This document shows positions 5,901-6,685 of a stretch of 6,685 nt of DNA, one piece after another (position 1 is the first letter of the stretch; each line of letters opens with the position of its first letter). Location: contig CALEVL010000175.1 in assembly GCA_937924675.1 (NCBI GenBank), positions 1 to 6,685 of the forward strand, in the 5' to 3' direction. Made by a program: the position numbers and the translations under genes. Under the pieces are notes generated by a model, which was not told where the DNA came from, did not search any database, and saw only the letters and a program-made list of their open reading frames with translations. The DNA is from an uncultured Ignavibacteria bacterium (GTDB lineage: Bacteria > Bacteroidota > Ignavibacteria > Tepidaquicellales > Tepidaquicellaceae).

Positions 5901-6423
5901 CAGGTCAGTCATTCTGAAGTGGTCAACCGCCGCTGAAGAAAACAACTCAGGTTTTGAATTGCTAAGGTCGGACGGAGATAGTGACTTCAAGTTCGTAACA
6001 TACATGCCTGGCAAGGGCTCATCTGCACAAATAACTGACTACTGTTTTGAAGACAAAAACCTCGAGACGGGAAAGTACAATTATCGCCTCAAACAAATCG
6101 ACTTCAACGGCAACTTCGAATACTTCGATCTCCCCGAAGCTGTTACCATCGGCGTTCCGGATAAGTTCTTCGTTGATCAGAACTACCCGAACCCGTTCAA
6201 TCCGCTGACAACAATAGCTTACGGCATCCCTCAGTCAGGCAATGTAACTCTGAAGATATTCGATATGGCCGGCCGTGAGATCAAAACGCTGGTGAATGAA
6301 TTCAAAGAAGCAGGCTATTATGTTGCGAAGTTCGATGGAAGTTCGTTAGCATCGGGTACGTATATCTACCGAATCGAAAGCGGCAACTTTGTTTCGGCGA
6401 AGAAGATGGTACTGCTGAAGTGA
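2941..6423 (+). CDS. Large secreted T9SS protein: Ycf48/BNR-like propeller, FG-GAP propeller, Ig/PKD-like domains
   Basis: The signal peptide is residues 1-19, with likely cleavage ANG|Q20. Residues 24-310 are seven tandem 41-residue Ycf48/BNR-like repeats (L-SVyFtDnNTGWaVG, GtILKTT, GtnW). Residues 311-395 are a PKD-like domain. Residues about 398-797 hold seven FG-GAP/integrin-alpha-type repeats with calcium-loop motifs DxNxDGxxD starting at 421, 475, 532, 585, 645, 704 and 763. Residues 801-892 are a Big_1-like Ig domain. Residues 893-972 form a second PKD-like domain that resembles the first. Residues 973-1067 are an Fn3-like linker, and residues 1076-1160 the T9SS type A sorting domain. 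The protein is probably exported and surface-attached or released, with a binding or adhesive role (inference). No catalytic residues are recognised. No Shine-Dalgarno precedes the ATG: the only purine-rich stretch, TAAGGA at 2909-2914, is 26 nt away. The start is chosen from the signal peptide. Confidence 0.94.
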   Translation: MKILLCSIILSLFLNIANGQLGWVPQTSGTSSSLLSVYFTDNNTGWAVGKAGTILKTTNSGTNWTPQTSGTGNPLQSVYFIDTNTGWAVGKYGTSLKTIDGGTNWTMQTIGTGNWLHSVCFVDSYSGWTVAGYGAILKTTNGGSSWIFQPSGTSQYLFSVHFTDINTGWAVGQDGTVLRSTDGGTNWTSQTSGTSNLLYSVHFTDMNIGWSVGYFGTILKTTNTGLNWALQTSGTSNHLRSVYFTDDNTGWVVGEGGKILKTTNAGITWTPQTSWTEIWLNSVHFTDNNTGWAVGSYGTILKTVTGGQLTLENCLISGADSIYYTFSPVRYISDRTPGGWTLQNEGGAGASIISGEDNDTVFINPGFFGGSFILIYSSDSVSCSKTVRVIAPALLNCEHRIESVDLINPAHFGYTVNSAGDFNADGYDDLMIGAPGYGNGWTAIYFGSASLPTYPDIIINGEIPNFGFSCSGAGDVNSDGFDDVIVGSCGNDGVAGKAYLYFGNQHGMVNGITLNGQSAGDKFGYSVCKAGDVNLDGFDDVIVGSRAGKSYIFFGGLQMDNIADIVLNDPSPGSDFGKSVSYAGDVNGDGFSDVVVGAYRFLNNTGRAYVYLGGVQMDDVPDVTMTGEAVGFDLKFGSYVGSAGDVDNDGFSDIVIGRGDEFHSSNGVTLFKGGTNMNNIPDLGFAPQVYSDDERFSQVFLNDDFNGDGFSDIMVGSWGHDNSKGRVYLYLGSQSMDNKADYILSAPDEYPSRFGFSVSTAGDINADLYPDVIIGGPDWGPNLSGTACFYYGFGIRERTLAGLTLSTSPFSVTNAGYEVDVTATVNNIDNQPMNGVRVNFFRRGSHNTYSSSTTDINGNASVQVNSNSPAVDILVSVSGRYSDTSYIVWMSNDECMNGDWNVMYNTTHLYVYGQQPNVRFEIQNDRTARARIISDSNNDSVYVEMGSESGRFAISALSGNEILCTKVVYIDRPLPVQLASFTSSVEGRSVILKWSTAAEENNSGFELLRSDGDSDFKFVTYMPGKGSSAQITDYCFEDKNLETGKYNYRLKQIDFNGNFEYFDLPEAVTIGVPDKFFVDQNYPNPFNPLTTIAYGIPQSGNVTLKIFDMAGREIKTLVNEFKEAGYYVAKFDGSSLASGTYIYRIESGNFVSAKKMVLLK
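3010..3870 (+). repeat. Seven tandem 123-nt coding repeats (Ycf48/BNR-like blades)
   Basis: Units start at 3010, 3133, 3256, 3379, 3502, 3625 and 3748. Each is exactly 41 codons with no indel. Units share words at DNA level, for example AAGCGGGACGAGTA in units 1, 4 and 5, which suggests fairly recent tandem expansion. Unit 3 (3256-3378) is the most divergent: VAGYGA replaces the VG..GT segment, and a cysteine sits in the SVyF strand. Unit 7 lacks the closing Trp. Confidence 0.93.
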
Positions 6424-6453
6424 CGATTTTCATTCCTTCTCCCCACCCCCTCC
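6082..6453 (+). repeat. Shared 3' block, copy 2 (linker end, sorting domain, 30 nt past stop)
   Basis: This is the counterpart of 1685-2056. It starts at the YRLKQID codons (residue 1048), encodes the sorting domain and continues through TGA to 6453. The longest identical stretch is about 50 nt, over the codons around NYPNPFNP. After 6453 the two loci diverge (CCGGAGGC here, TTGGAGGG after gene 1), both still within CCCCTCC-type palindromes. Confidence 0.92.
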
Positions 6454-6570
6454 CCGGAGGCCCGCCCGCCGTACTGTTAAGAAGTTTCTGTAAATTAAGT
6501 TCTTAACAGGCGGGCCTGCCCGCCAAAGAGTGTTCATGATTCATCGTTGCAGGCGGGGGGCCGGGGGGTT
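6444..6570. repeat. GC-rich palindromic module, long form
   Basis: This module has the same block order as 2331-2416, with about 41 extra nt in the centre. Here the inverted repeat is strong: TGTTAAGAA (6475-6483) pairs with TTCTTAACA (6500-6508), extended by GGCCCGCC (6459-6466) with GGCGGGCC (6509-6516) across an 8-nt bulge. A competing hairpin, GGCGGGC/GCCCGCC (6509-6515, 6518-6524), overlaps it. The module begins 21 nt after the stop codon of the large gene. No U tract follows. Confidence 0.7.
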
Positions 6571-6590
6571 ATGAGGTGAAGATCAAAAAA

Positions 6591-6685
6591 TTGAAACCAA
6601 CATTCCCCCTCCTTGGAGGGGGTTAGGGGGTGGGTCTCAAGTACAATAAGAAACTTGAAACCAACATTCCCCTCCTTGGAGGGGG
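6591..6685. repeat. 64-nt tandem unit with CCCCTCC/GGAGGGG palindrome, runs off the window
   Basis: TTGAAACCAACATTCCCC occurs at 6591 and again at 6655, an offset of 64 nt, each followed by the TCCTTGGAGGGGG palindrome. The first unit continues with a TTAGGGGGTGGGTCTC tail as at 2067-2083, then an AT-rich spacer. The second is cut by the window end, so the copy number is unknown. A related TTGAAAC-plus-C-rich stretch follows the palindrome after gene 1 (2099-2115). Confidence 0.75.

Overview
The window carries two complete plus-strand genes, at 332-2026 (564 aa) and 2941-6423 (1160 aa). Both encode secreted proteins with an N-terminal signal peptide and a C-terminal type A sorting domain of the type IX secretion system (T9SS). 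The sorting-domain style (NYPNPFNP, IFDMAGREI, a GTYIYRIESG turn, and an end like KKMLLLK) points to the Bacteroidota/Chlorobi/Ignavibacteria side of the tree. Ignavibacteria or a related uncultured lineage is my best guess, inferred from protein style only.

Layout: 1-235 is a 5' intergenic repeat, cut by the window start. Positions 236-331 are a unique leader with a sigma70-like promoter and a Shine-Dalgarno site. Positions 332-2026 are gene 1, whose passenger region I do not recognise. Positions 2027-2668 are a mosaic of GC-rich palindromic repeats that ends in a possible transposase remnant. Positions 2669-2904 are a second copy of the 5' repeat, and gene 2 starts 36 nt after it. Positions 2941-6423 are gene 2. 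Its order is signal peptide, seven 41-residue Ycf48/BNR-like repeats, PKD-like domain, seven FG-GAP repeats, Big_1-like Ig domain, a second PKD-like domain, Fn3-like linker and T9SS sorting domain. Positions 6424-6685 are another run of GC-rich palindromic modules that leaves the window.

The most interesting signal is cassette-like organisation. The two genes have unrelated passenger regions between near-identical ends. The 5' side is a repeat of about 236 nt. The 3' side is a block that begins abruptly inside the last linker domain, covers the sorting domain, and continues for 30 identical nucleotides past the stop codon. A second point of interest is that gene 2 appears to hold two consecutive seven-bladed beta-propellers of different families in one chain.

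The two products probably share one job site, the cell surface or medium after T9SS export, and probably act in binding or adhesion. Neither contains a recognisable catalytic motif. No RNA genes, CRISPR array or intact mobile element are visible.
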